A stretch of 64,000 bases of DNA from Onchidella celtica. Lineage: Eukaryota > Mollusca > Gastropoda > Systellommatophora > Onchidiidae. The first letter of the stretch is position 1. Every line of letters starts with the position of its first letter. Both the position numbers and the translations under genes were made by a program. The DNA lies in the NCBI GenBank assembly GCA_963931925.1, contig OZ007570.1:68539714-68603713 (forward strand). Direction: 5' to 3'. Under the pieces are notes generated by a model that had not been told where the DNA came from, did not search any database, and saw only the letters and a program-made list of their open reading frames with translations. Below, piece after piece: positions 41,128 through 53,708 of this stretch.

Positions 41128-42296
41128 TGTCACAAATCCCAGACTGGGAGATGTAATAATGATTATAACAAGACAACAATCACGAACGAACAAGTTTAAC
41201 ACTTAACAGAACAACCCATCAGACTCACACATTTATTATACATAAACATATAGATAATAGCGCAAATACAGACATTATATTATTCAATTCAACTGCCGTA
41301 CAACGGCCTTCTCCCTTACGCACACTTCCTCGGGTCCACAACCCGGTAATTACTTTCTAAAGACACTTCGGTCTCAGCTTCTCCTCTCCATGTCTTAATA
41401 GCACATTAATATGTCAATGGCACCGCAGTCTCTCAATAGCCCCTTCCTATTGCCATAACACATTAGCATTCCAATAGCACATCAACATGGCAATAGCACA
41501 TTAGCATTTCAATAGCACATCAACATGGCAATAACACATTAGCATTTCAATAGCACATTCACAATCATATATACGTCCCTGTCGTTGGCCAGACTGCCAC
41601 GACTCATGTGCCTCTACTGTCCTGCACCGACAGCTTCACTTCTGGCCTATCCCCTGGGCTCACCGTAGGTGGCGCTCTTCGGCCCGACCTCGGCACCTAC
41701 AAGAATAACATTACATTGGTATAATACCATACCACTTCTATTCACTTCACCCCTCATTACAACTCATGAAGCGTACACACAATAGTTCACATTTCACTCA
41801 CCAAACATCTTACGGTAACACACCTCCACCGTAGTACACAATACTCACTCTCGCTACAAATCCATGAACTCAACTTACATCTATCGCTCATGGCGCACAT
41901 TGCTATATACAGTATCAAGGACTTCGACATCCCTCACATATACTTACTTGCACCATGCTAATAGACGAATATAATACATCAATCATAATTATTAATCATC
42001 GTTCCACCTACCAGTCATCACTGGAAAAAACACTACTCCCAAGTCTTCCGACTGCTCTCCTTATGTTCGCCCTCTGGGCCTTTCTCCCGCGTCCGCTTCC
42101 TTGGACGTCTTAGTGTGCAGTGATAGTAATACAGCGCTCTCGCCTCATTCAGACCCCCCCCCCCCACTCACAACATGCACGCTTTAACGTTAACTAACAG
42201 AAGTCAATATAGGTGAGCAGCCTCACTATCCCGTGAGTCATTCCCCCACTTCCATGCCCCCGTAATCTCTGAATTCCGCTCACTCCACTCGTGACA
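41128..42296 (-). repeat. 5' LTR of the family-B element
   Basis: The LTR is 1169 bp, TGTCACGAG to TTTGTGACA on minus. It lacks a block of about 28 bp present in the 3' LTR, consistent with deletion between GGCCTAT direct repeats. It is otherwise almost identical, so the insertion is young. Confidence 0.9.
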
Positions 42297-42848
42297 ATCT
42301 CTATAACATCATACACTTACTATCCACTTCACCACTCATTACGAACCATCACGCGTACATACACATTCCACAGTTCACTCACCACACAATTGCGCCTCTC
42401 TTCTGTAACACACCTCCACCGTATTACACAGTACTCAGACTAGGCTAGGAATCCACACTCCTAACGTACAGATCTCGCTCTAAGTTCACATCTATTAATA
42501 CAGTAGCAGATGACTTGCACACTCCTCGCATATAACTTATTTACATCATGGTCATCAGAAGAATATAGTACATCAATTATTAATCATGGTTCAACCTACC
42601 ATTCATCACTGGAAAACCACTAACACTAGTCTTCCGACTGCTCCCCTTATGTTCGCCCTCTGGGCTCTCTCTTGCGTCCGTTCCCTTAGGACTCTCTGTG
42701 TGCAGTGACTTGTAAGTACACCGATCTCGCCTCGTCCAATCCCCAACTCACAACATTCCACGCTTTCCATTAATTGTCTGCCGTGAGTTAATCTTACTAT
42801 ACCCCCTTCTCCCCGTAATTATTGATCCTCGCTCACTCGCTCGCGACA

Positions 42849-43990
42849 ACCTGAACTACACAATGTCAGTGGCAGCCGAGCTACCTGAACTACACAATGT
42901 CAGTTCCAGCTGAGCTACCTCAACTACACAATGCCAGTGTCAGATGAGCTACCTCAACTACACAATGTCAGTGCCAGCTGAGCTACCTCAACTACACAAT
43001 GTCAGTGCCAGCCGAGCTACCTGAACTACACGATGTCAGTGGAAGCCGAGCTACCTGAACTACACGATGTCAGTGCCAGCTGAGCTACCTGAACTACACA
43101 ATGTCAGTGCCAGCTGAGCTACCTCAACTACACAATGTCAGTGGCAGTCGAGCTACCTGAACTACACAATGTCAGTGCCAGCTGAGCTACCTGAACTACA
43201 CAATGTCAGTGCCGGATGAGCTACTTCAACTACACAATGTCAGTGCCAGCTGAGCTACCTGAACTACACAATGTCAATGCCAGCTGAGCTACCTGAACTA
43301 CACAATGTCAGTGGCAGCTGAGCTACCTGAACTACACAATGTCAGTGGCAGCCGAGCTACCTGAACTACACAATGTCAGTGGCAGCCGAGCTACCTGAAC
43401 TACACAATGTCAGTGCCAGCTGAGCTACCTGAACTACACGATGTCAGTGCCAGCTGAGCTATCTAAACTACACAATGCCAGTGTCACATGAGCTACCTGA
43501 ACTACACAATGTCAGTGCCAGCTGAGCTACCTCAACTACACAATTTCAGTGGCAGCTGAGCTACCTGAACTACACAATGTCAGTGGCAGCTGAGTTACCT
43601 GAACTACACAATGTCAGTGCCGGATGAGCTACCTGAACTACACAATGTCAGTGCCAGCTGAGCTACCTGAACTACACAATGTCAGTGGCAGTTGAGCTAC
43701 CTGAACTACACAATACCAGTGGCAGCTGAGCTACCTGAACTACACAATGCCAGTGGCAGCTGAGCTACCTGAACTACACAATGCCAGTGCCAGATGAGCT
43801 ACCTGAACTACACAATGTCAGTGTCAGATGAGCTACCTGAACTACACGATGTCGGTGCCAGATGAGCTCCCTGAACTACACAATGTCAGTGGCAGCTGAG
43901 CTCCCTAAACTACACAATGCCAGTGGCAGCTGAGCTACCTGAACTACACGATGTCAGTGCCAGCTGAGTTCCCTGAACTAATACTGTCAG
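42849..43990. repeat. 34-bp satellite, main array
   Basis: About 33 copies of the 34-bp unit (containing CTGAACTACACAATGTCAGT and GCCAGCTGAGCTAC) have scattered substitutions such as GCCGAG, CAGATGAG and ACGATG. The period is kept throughout. It lies in the intron downstream (minus sense) of exon 44493. The sequence 43991-44492 that follows holds only G- and CA-runs. Confidence 0.92.
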
Positions 43991-44492
43991 TAACAGATGA
44001 GCTTCGATTTGCAGAGTTCATGGAGAGATGACTTGGTATCTCTGTGGTGTCTTCTCGACACGGCACTGTCAACTGTTCTAGACATATATGCGCATGAACA
44101 TTCGAATGTTCTTCAAACTATTGCAAATCAAACAACACACAGGCGTTTGCCAAAACTTCATTCATTTGAATCAGACATTGTGATACTAGATAGATGATTA
44201 GTCTAATCGTGTTTCTGGAGGGGGTGGGCTGATTAGTAGAAGAGGGGGGGGGGGGGTTCGTGTGGACGTTTCTGTCCTCGTACAACTGGTACTTGAATTC
44301 ACTTTTGTCTCTAATACTTACACCTGGTTGTTTAAAGGGAGAGACTGACTGCTTGATAATGACGGTATGGCCACCAGCCAATGTTTGATCATGTCTGGCT
44401 GACGCCAGGGTATGAAACAGTGAATGAATATCAGACACACAGAGAGATACATACTGCGACATACACACACACACACACACAGAAATACTTAC

Positions 44493-44598
44493 TCGAAGAT
44501 GGAAGAATTGCCTTGAACAATCCCGAAGCTGAGGACGTTATTGTCATCCATTGAACTGTCGGCGTCAGTACAGTTGATCTTTGCCAGTAGTGTGATAT
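44493..44598 (-). CDS. Cadherin repeat exon
   Basis: The exon is 106 nt, phase 1 to 2, with acceptor CTCACCCACCAG and donor TTCGA|GTAAGT. It encodes ITLLAKINCTDADSS followed by NNVLSFGIVQGNSSIFE, the V.A.D.D...N..l.F.I..gn....F part of a cadherin repeat, with the two-aspartate calcium motif (TDAD) and the N of the DxxN motif. It ends in phase 2. The exon that should complete this repeat was not found in the repeat-filled 14 kb that follow. Confidence 0.88.
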
Positions 44599-45293
44599 CT
44601 GGTGGGTGAGCAGCCCAGAAAGGGGGGGGGGGGAATGCGTGACAAAAGTTTAGACAGCACATCAATGATTGAGCGTGAGTATGTCCATGATTCCGTACAT
44701 CAGACAGCTAATCAATCAATCAGTCAGCTGATCAGGCAATAAGTCAGTCCGCGAAAGTGTCCTATGAGTGTCCAACTATGACTGAACATCGTGTTGGTTT
44801 ACCGGATATGACATTTAGACGATGTCCCGAACTGGGCTATGACAAAACCATAAACAGCTGCAAATTGCGTTGCTAGGCATTGGGAACTGTCTTATATTCT
44901 CTGACAGAAGACTACTGCTCATTGCCAACAAGTCAGCAGATCAAGTGTGCAGTGGCTTAAGTTGTATTCTATGTGCACCCAATTTGTGACAGTTGTGAGG
45001 ACAGACAGAACAAACTGCTATATTAGATCCAGTGGGAGATAATCAAACATTCTGACAGAGAACAGGTTCAGTAAAATGTTTAATGTGTTTCCGCGAGGAC
45101 AGACAGCACAGACAGAGATACATCAAAGCTGATTAGACAGACTTAGATAGGCAGGCAATAGGAACTGATCGCAGGATGAGGATGAAATGTACCCAAATTA
45201 GCAGACAAAAGAGGAATAGCTGACCACATTGACGGAAGAGGTGATGGTCGGGGAAGGGAGGTGGGCAGGGCGGGAGAGAGAGAGTGAACTCAC
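44599..45293. other. Intron
   Basis: This intron separates two firm cadherin exons. It contains a G homopolymer near 44622-44632 and no other recognisable element. Confidence 0.7.
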
Positions 45294-45413
45294 CCGTGTC
45301 TCCTTCAGGTACGTCAGTGTACTGTAAGTCTGGATTACATCGGGGCGCGTTATCATTAATGTCTGTGAAGCTGAGCGCCAGCTCTGTGACATTCTCACGG
45401 GTTCCTGCCGTTG
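45294..45413 (-). CDS. Cadherin repeat exon with DINDNAP linker
   Basis: The exon is 120 nt, phase 1 to 1, with acceptor TTCGTCTGACAG and a perfect donor ACGG|GTGAGT. It encodes RENVTELALSFTDINDNAPRC, whose DINDNAP is the canonical inter-repeat calcium-binding linker of cadherins. It continues into the first strand of the next repeat (YTDVPEGDT, the VpEgdxxGT position). The neighbouring intron on its 3' side is only about 0.7 kb and holds no other gene. Confidence 0.92.
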
Positions 45414-46952
<1,539 letters not shown>

Positions 46953-47087
46953 CTTTTAAATGGACACTGAAAACTGTTCCTGGGGTTAACATGTCTACGT
47001 CCACACGTTTCTTGAGCGTGATCTCGCCCGAGTTAGCGTCAATGTTGAAGATGTCAGGATCGGAAACTTGAGGAGAGGCGGAAGAAC
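46953..47087 (-). CDS. Cadherin repeat exon
   Basis: The exon is 135 nt, phase 1 to 1, with acceptor CATTGCAG and donor AAAG|GTAAGA. It encodes DIFNIDANSGEITLKKRVDV, the classic F.ID..SG.I.L...LD cadherin signature, followed by LTPGTVFSVHLK. Combined in phase with 54294 upstream it completes the second half of that repeat. With 45413 downstream it leads to the ELALSFTDIND end strand. This is one of the clearest cadherin segments in the window. Confidence 0.9.
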
Positions 47088-47782
47088 CTGCAATGATAGG
47101 ACAACTATGGCTGCTGATGACGTCACCACATGGAAGTACAGATGAGGATGGAGAGAAGAGCGGACGAAGAAAAAGAAAATGACACCGCCTCTCCCCACTC
47201 CACGTCCGTCTCCTAAATAAAAAAATACAATATGGGATGGAGAGTGAAAACTGCGACGAGAGATGCAAGCTTTGTCGGGGTGACGGCAATGATCGCCAAA
47301 CACCAGAAACTCGTGTTTGAAACTACATGGCATAATACATGAATAAAACACATCATAGGATTTTTTTCCTTCTGCTGTGAATTTTTTAACTTTCAAATGA
47401 GTTCCTTGTCAAAATTTGCGATGACAAAAAAAATAATTATATGTTTTGACAGATCTCTCTCAAACATTTAAACAAGAAGGCATTCTAATATAGTATTATA
47501 CTTTGGCTCAGTCGTTTTGACTAAGTACATTTTCTTTTCAATTAAACCACCAACATAATAATAAATTATAATAACAGTCGAGTCATTGGAATACCGAAAC
47601 GAGCCATTCCTTCTCTCTGTGAGCAAACTGTGTGAGTGTTCCTGCTATTATGAAATGGATAGGGCGTGTTTTAGTGACACTGACGGACGGAATTAGGGGT
47701 AAGACAGAAAGAGGCTGGCGTAGGCCACAGTTTGGTGGCACGTCACCTAATTATTATGTACCACACTATAACCCTACTAGTT

Positions 47783-48420
47783 CATAGAAGTAAGCAGAAG
47801 CTTGGGGAGGGGACAATGTACTAAGATAATAATTCGGAGAAAATATTAGGCGAATTAAAGTTGTAGTGCCTGGTTTTTTTCTGTTTTTTTTTTTAGAGAC
47901 GGAGTGGCCGAAAGGTTGAACGATCTGTTTTCTTCTTGGCAAGGCGATGGGTGCCGTAGCAGAGGTCTGGGGTTCGATCGCCATCTTGATAATTTCTCTT
48001 TCTTCCTTCTTTCACTACCACTTTGCCTCTCTGAGCACTATCTAGGCACTACAACTTTAAGGTCAAAACTGGGCAAGAAGAAAAAGTTGTATGTAGCGAA
48101 ACCCTGAGTGAGAAATAAAACCCAAACGATACAAAGCAAACTGAAGAAAAGACAGAAATTATACTTTTCTGTCTTCTCTTTAGTTTGCTTTGTATCGTTT
48201 GGGTTTTATAATTTTCTCACGGACGGTTTCGCTACATACAACGTTTTCTTTTTTCTTTTTGCTCAATTTTGACATTGCTTATAGCCCTGCTGCGACCCCA
48301 CAGTTTTTCTGTGGTTTTTATGATATTTCGTCAATTATTTACTACAACTTTAATTAGCCTCATATTTTCTCTAAATTATTATCTTAGAGCTCTGCCTCGC
48401 ACCAAGCTTCTGCTTACTCC
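47783..48420. repeat. Large inverted-repeat structure carrying a tRNA-derived SINE
   Basis: The outer arms, 47783-47870 and about 48337-48420, are reverse complements with moderate divergence (the AGTAAGCAGAAGCTTGG end pairs with CCAAGCTTCTGCTTACT). The inner arms, 48062-48158 and 48165-48274, form a near-perfect hairpin with a loop of about six bases (GACAGAAA/TTTCTGTC at the tip; TTGTATGTAGCGAAACC pairing with GGTTTCGCTACATACAA). A SINE sits between the left outer and inner arms. Confidence 0.85.
47896..48061 (+). mobile_element. tRNA Ser/Leu-like SINE (family S2), copy 1
   Basis: GAGACGGAGTGGCCGAAAGG begins a class-II-tRNA-like head with A-box and an extended variable region. The B-box is GGTTCGATC. 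A pyrimidine-rich body ends GCACTACAACTTTAA. Acceptor-stem complementarity is absent, so this is a SINE and not a tRNA gene. Confidence 0.75.
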
Positions 48421-48642
48421 TATTAACTTCTGTTTGAAAAAAACTCAGAGACATATATCTTGTATTCGTTGCCCTAGATATCGCTATTGTCCAATGGCAG
48501 GCGGGTGAAAAGAAAGAATAGGGAGGGGAGGGGTGAGGCGGGTGAGCTTGTCCCAGCGAAAGAATACTCAAGCCAGTAAGAGACAGCTCGAGACATTTAG
48601 CCTGCGATCGTCTCCCCCCCCCCCCCCGTTTTTTTTTTTTGA

Positions 48643-48830
48643 GAGACGGAGTGGCCGAACGGTTAAGCGGTCTGTTTTCTTCTTGGCAAGGCGATGGGTG
48701 CCGTAGCAGAGGTCGGGGGTTCGATCCCCATCTAGATCATTTCTCTTCCCACCTTCTTTCACTCCGGTTTTGCTTTTGTGAGCACTAACTAAGCACTACA
48801 ATTTAATTCGCCTCATATATTCTCTGAATG
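48643..48830 (+). mobile_element. tRNA Ser/Leu-like SINE (family S2), copy 2
   Basis: It has the same head as copy 1 with better boxes: A-region GTGGCCGAACGGTTAAGCGG and B-box GGTTCGATCCC. The body is TTTCTCTTCCCACC and onward to GCACTACAATTTAATTCG. It follows a C/T homopolymer. The 3' end cannot pair with GAGACGG, excluding a functional tRNA. Confidence 0.78.
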
Positions 48831-48831
48831 A

Positions 48832-49195
48832 AAACACTACTAACAAGCCACACCGAAATCCAGATGGGAGCCAGCGGGATGCTAGCTGGGGGTACGCCAA
48901 ACTAAGGCTGGCGTGTGGTGCCACGCCACCTAATTATTATGCAGCACACTAAAGGGTAAGCCAGACAGAGGCTGGCGTAGGCCCCAGCTTGGTGGCACGC
49001 CACCTCATTATTATGCATCACACTAAAACACTACTAACAACCCCCACCTTAATCCAGCTGGGAGCCAGCTGGATGGTAGCTGGAGGTAAGCCAGGCCAGG
49101 GCTGACATGTGGGTGATACGGCACCTAATTATTATGCAGTACACTAAATCACTACTAACAAGCCACACCGCGACCCAGCTGGTTGCCAGCTGAAG
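48832..49195. repeat. Complex tandem repeat with CACTACTAACAA units
   Basis: CACTACTAACAAGCCACACC-type blocks recur near 48834, 49027 and 49151. GGCTGGCGT...CCACCTAATTATTATGCA blocks recur near 48905, 48965 and 49095, and a single copy lies at about 47696-47765. Small inverted motifs (CCAGCTGG) occur in each unit. Confidence 0.7.
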
Positions 49196-49199
49196 GACC

Positions 49200-51298
49200 A
49201 CAAATTGCTGGCGACAGACGTTATAGAGCATTGCGGTATAAAAATCAACAGCCACCAGACTGGTTGCAGCTCGCCCGATTAAAAAATTCAAAGCAATATT
49301 TTTATATTTAAAAATACCGAGGACGTCTGTGCACAGTTTTGTCATACAAATAGTCTTCTCACGGGTTCTCATCATATTGATAACAAATGTGTGGACTTCG
49401 ATAATTACAATAAAAATTCTTACCAAACAATGCTTTCGGATCAAAATTGGGTCAAGATAACCAATTCACTCTATAAACACAATATTGAGCAACGTGACTT
49501 CCTCACACCTCCGCCGCCGATACTCACCGTGTTTACTCATCGCTTTGACGCAGAAAATGACCTCTGTTTGTTACAAAAATTGAAAGCCGATCAGATGAAA
49601 TTTGGCCCTGTGGTTTCATTTTTTTTTTCTAGCAGCCACAGAGGTTGAGTGACACATGTTTACTTTGAAGATTCATTGAGATTGACAAAAGGAAAGTTCG
49701 TGTTTATTTCTATAAATACCAAAGTCTAAATGAATACACCTGTATTCTTTCTACGCTATTTCCCTCGGTTGCGCTAAGAATAACTGTCTAGGGATTCCCC
49801 AATAATGTATATTCTATTTGTTGTGTCAGAACTGCCTAATTTAAGAACCAATGAAATGTCGCGAGTTGTCCTATCGATCGATAAAAATGCCGGGGCTGCA
49901 GCGGTTGGGACAGCTGCCATTTTCGGCAAACACAGCAATCACCATGGCAACACCACCAGCCCAGATCCAGAGCTGGTACTACACCAGTCCCCAGCATGGA
50001 GCTCTACCACCCCAGCCTCAGCTTTGGCTTACCCCTTAACAGGACATTCGATCTGTCTCGACATCCTGGGTCTCGGATAACAGGCGTAACATGCACAAGT
50101 CTTACACCGAAAAAGAAAAAAAACATCAATCATTCAGTGAAGCCCAACTTTTACCACATTAAAATGAAATGTCCGGACTACAGAACACTACGCCAAGGCC
50201 TCGCAATGAGCTGCCGAGCTACTGAGCAACGCTACAATAATAACTATTATTGCCGCGCTATGACAAAGATAACAATGAATTACAGAAAACAAAGGTGACA
50301 CCACAATCTGTACCCACGCTATGGATTGTGGCTTTGAGCGAGCAGCACTAACTTTCCAGTTTTCACCACTTAAGGATCGAGCAGCGGTATTTGATCTTGA
50401 GATTTTCCAGATTGGCCCCTTCTATTTCCATTTTTTCTTTTTTGAGGTGTAATGGAATGACCAAACGTTTGTGCACACGCCAATGACAAAGAGTATTTTT
50501 CCAAAAGTGGGTAAGACAAATTTTGCATGCGCTATGATCCCTTTCAGATAGCCATTCAAAATTCGTGTCAGATGTGGGTAAGTGTTTAATTAAAACTTAA
50601 AAGTGTTCGGTTATAGTTTTTTTGGGGGGATAAAGACAGGACATCGCCAATTTAACTGAACACGCACATCACGTCTGACACTAATTTTGAATGACTACCT
50701 GAAAATGGCATGACTCAGGCAAAATTTGACTTATCAAGTTTTGGAAAAACGCTTAACCACGACAGCCATTTGGTGGTCACCGGCTGCTCAGCGCTGAAAC
50801 TTTGGCAAGTCGATGGCCGTGGGCTGGCTAGACTAGCCGTCCCTAACCTAAGTGTAAGGCAAAAGCTGGTCATCATCTTCATTATCACAAGACGACAAGT
50901 TAATGGATGGTAGATAAGACCTGTTACCAACGAGATGATAATTCTTGTCAGTTAATCTGAAGACCACAGGGGAAAACAACAACAACAACCGACAACAGTC
51001 CAGAAAACTGGACATTGAAAAATAAATCAGTTTTTTATGTTTCAAAGCCCAAAACTTATTTCGTGAAACTGAAAGAACGATTCAAAAGATTTTCTATCAT
51101 TTTGTGAGTGCAGTTCTATTTGTCCAGTTTTGGTTTCTCACAGACGAGGCTGATGAAACAAGATTGTAACAAGAAATGCTCTTGTTATAAATACGCACGC
51201 ACCCCAAGCGTTTTGTGCTAGGGTTTCGTTAGTATACGCACCTATCCCTAACCCCATCCTTATCCTCAACCCCAAATCTTATCGAATCCCTAAGCCTA
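49200..51298. other. Intron sequence without supported genes
   Basis: Several short open frames (for example 49805-50080) lack splice context or recognisable motifs. A GGCTGGCTAGACTAGCC palindrome lies near 50821. Nothing firm was found. Confidence 0.45.
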
Positions 51299-52676
51299 CC
51301 CGAGGTGTCTCAGAAATAACTTTCCCTAACTTGTCAAATCTTGAAATAATAAACTAAATGCCTGAAACTTCACACAAATGAACATCAACATGTACGGAAA
51401 CTCCCATTAAAATCTTATGACACTGTCTTGAACGGAGTCAAAGTTATAGGGATTTGTTTACACCATCTTTCATGAATTTAACCAACAATATGGACGTGAA
51501 CATTTTGGGAAAACCATTCTCCAGATATGACATCAGAACAGTGGTAAAAATGTCGATTCTTTTGGGGGAAAAAATGCACCAGAAAATCATCAAGATCTAT
51601 TAGCTGCTTTAGGAGATACTCTAAAATTATTCAAACAGTAAGATCGTGGGTAAGGGAGATTCATCAGGGGCGAATCAGTGTTCAGGAAGGATCACGACCT
51701 GGAAGGCCTGTGACTGTATGTGGAGATGCAAATATCGGTATTGTAAAGACAGCCATTTTGATGGAGACAAGAGGAAATAATACACGGGGATATCAGATGA
51801 AGTTCCCCTTTCTTCTGCTTCGGTTCATCGAATTTTGAATGATAAACTTGACCCAAAAAAAAGAAGATGTTCGCTAAATGGGTGCCCCATTTGCCGAATC
51901 GAGATGAAAAGGAACAACGACTGACGTGCGCCCGAAGTTTTCTTCGTCGTTTTTGTTGTGAGGGTCAGCAGTTTTTTGATAGAATAACAACTGGCGATGA
52001 GACCGGGGTCTATTCTTGGGACCCATAGCTGAAAAGACAATCAGTTGTTGGTTGGACGCGGATGAACCTCGCCCAGCGAAAGTTCGTCGCAAACAGGGTG
52101 CACTGAAAGTCATGCACTTTTTTTTTTTTTTTTGGATAGCAAAGGCATCATCTTATCATGGCCACTTCCAATAGGCACTGTTGTCAATGCCATTTACAAC
52201 AAAATGGTTAAATTCAAGAAAATTACGACCTGGCATAAGGAAAACGCGTCCTGGATTGTTTGAAACTGATGTGGTTTTCCACCATAACAACGCACCTTTG
52301 CATACAGCCAATGTGGTGACAGAACTTCTGCACTCGTATAACTGGGAAATATTGAATCACTCCCGATATTCTCCTGATTTGGCCCCCCTGTGACTTTCAC
52401 CTTTTCCCTAAAATGTAAGAACACCTTCGGGGACAGTGGTTTGCAGGGGAAGATATTATTTTGGCCACAAAAGCTGCTCTTAGAATGCTAGACAAAGAGA
52501 CATTATGTCGCCGCCTTTGAAAGCTGGTTGCGTCGGTGGCAGAAGTGCTTGGTCAATGGTGGTGACTATGTTGAATAGCTAGGATAATAAAGGTACAATG
52601 TTCCAAATTTGGTGACATTATCTTCAATGGTTTCTTAAATGTGGGGTAGGGCAAGTTATTATTGAGACACACCTTG
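51299..52676 (+). mobile_element. Degenerate mariner-type (Tc1/mariner) transposon
   Basis: Imperfect terminal inverted repeats lie at the ends: AGGTGTCTCAGAAATAACTT near 51303 and its counterpart AAGTTATTATTGAGACACAC near 52653. TA lies outside both ends. The plus strand encodes a decayed transposase with KWVPHLPNRDEKEQRL, a first catalytic region TTGDETGVYSWDP, and NNAPLHTANVV where HDNAP is expected (an Asp-to-Asn change). It also has HSRYSPDLAP followed by a frame break. Stops, frameshifts and a T homopolymer at 52119-52133 interrupt it. The total length of about 1.38 kb fits a mariner. Confidence 0.85.
51862..52420 (+). pseudogene. Mariner transposase pseudogene (C-terminal half)
   Basis: Fragments in more than one frame carry the WVPHL, TGDET, NNAPLHTA and YSPDLAP signatures of mariner transposases. 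The middle Asp of the DD34D triad is replaced by Asn, and the third is displaced by a frameshift after DLAP. It therefore cannot act as an enzyme. Confidence 0.82.
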
Positions 52677-53066
52677 TACCCTTTCAACCAAAAAAAAAAA
52701 AAAATTAATTGAGGCTGTTGTCAAGAGTATTTCGGGAGTGACTCTCTATCTCTGGAGTCACAAAAGGCTTTAACATACGTGTCCCTCGCACAAAAAAAAA
52801 ACACAAAAAAACAACAACAGCAAAAAACTTGGAAGACGCACGTATTTGTGACAACATTCAACAAGAAAATTCGTTTTATATGATTGTCTTTCGCATGTAG
52901 TCTTCATTTCTTCACCAGAGAGACGGGTTAAAGAGGTGACGAACTGCCCAGAAATACGACTAGCAAACAATGTTCTGTGTATCTTCTATTACAGCGTACA
53001 ACACGTGAACTGGCGGAGAGAGCAGAAACTGATGACGCCAGGAGTTAGTGAGAGTAAACAATGTTA

Positions 53067-53505
53067 GTATAGGTAGAATGCGCATGTCGCCACATAGTGT
53101 TTTTATTTTGTTCTTCCGACACCCAAGATGGCGGATAGATCAGCTGATGCGTGTAACTTCGAGATAATTATGTCTAAACGGTTAAAATGCCTGCTGGTTG
53201 CATTGCAGCTGATTGTTATGACAGGGGTGGAAAGGATGGATCCAAGCTTGTCAGATCCCCTACCGTCCGTGTAAACAAGGGAAAGGAAGTGAAAGAATTG
53301 ACCAAACATCTCCCATGTGCGTGTACAGACATGCCATTGTTTACTGCAGTGAACTATTTTTTTAGCTCGCCTCTGATTGGTTCGCAATGCCTTAAGTGCT
53401 TGCAGTGCAAATCAACTAATGAATCAAAATCAATGCCACCATCGCCATGGTGATGCGTGGGTCCAGACAGCCAAAATGGCCGATATGCGCATTCTACGTA
53501 TAATC
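53067..53505 (+). mobile_element. Possible small inverted-repeat element with THAP-like start
   Basis: GTAGAATGCGCAT at about 53072 is matched by ATGCGCATTCTAC at about 53485, with similarity extending several bases each side, which would give terminal repeats of roughly 20-25 bp. Inside, an ATG at 53187 opens MPAGCIAADCYDRGGKDGSK, which resembles the N-terminus of a THAP zinc finger (C-x4-C spacing and the MP start). The rest of the C2CH motif is not seen. P-element transposases begin with a THAP domain, so an internally deleted P-like element is one explanation. A THAP-gene fragment is another. Confidence 0.35.
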
Positions 53506-53708
53506 CGAGACACAGGCTACCGGAACAATTCAATCCGCCAAATTCCGTCAGTCAATCACCACACTACTCCATGACTGAACGGAGGAGACCAATATCACAA
53601 AGCTCTATGCGTAGAACTCACCGTGTTTATAATCGTGCAAGATTTGGACATTATGGTAAAAAGAAGGAATGGTCTGTCTCGTTTTTTTGGGTCTCGCATG
53701 TAAAATTC

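Larger units (their letters stand above)
34408..42296 (-). mobile_element. Full-length but defective family-B Gmr1-like LTR retrotransposon
   Basis: LTRs at 41128-42296 (5') and 34408-35604 (3') are flanked by ATCTC at 34403-34407 and 42297-42301. The internal region reads, on the minus strand, primer-binding site, leader, gag, protease, integrase remnant, RT, RNase H and polypurine tract. It has the same PR-IN-RT-RH order as family A, so two Gmr1-like lineages coexist here. Nonsense codons, frameshifts and a large integrase deletion make it non-autonomous. The two LTRs are nearly identical apart from one roughly 28-bp deletion. Confidence 0.93.
33929..42848 (-). mobile_element. Old family-B-like solo LTR, split by a younger element
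   Basis: Two segments, 33929-34407 and 42302-42848, together form an LTR of about 1.03 kb. In minus orientation it starts TGTCGCGAGCGAGTGAGC and ends AGTCTGGAATTTGTTACA. It is homologous to, but clearly diverged from, the family-B LTRs. The flanking duplication is ACCTG (33924-33928 and 42849-42853) inside the 34-bp satellite. The gap is filled by the full element 34408-42296, which inserted with an ATCTC duplication. Confidence 0.88.

Noticed and set aside
33740..43990. A CRISPR-like array (34-bp repeats)
   Set aside because: The units are directly tandem without unique spacers, diverge by substitutions, and lie in a eukaryotic intron.
48643..48735. A functional tRNA-Ser/Leu gene
   Set aside because: A- and B-boxes are good, but the ends cannot form an acceptor stem and a second copy has the same 3' body, so it is a SINE head.
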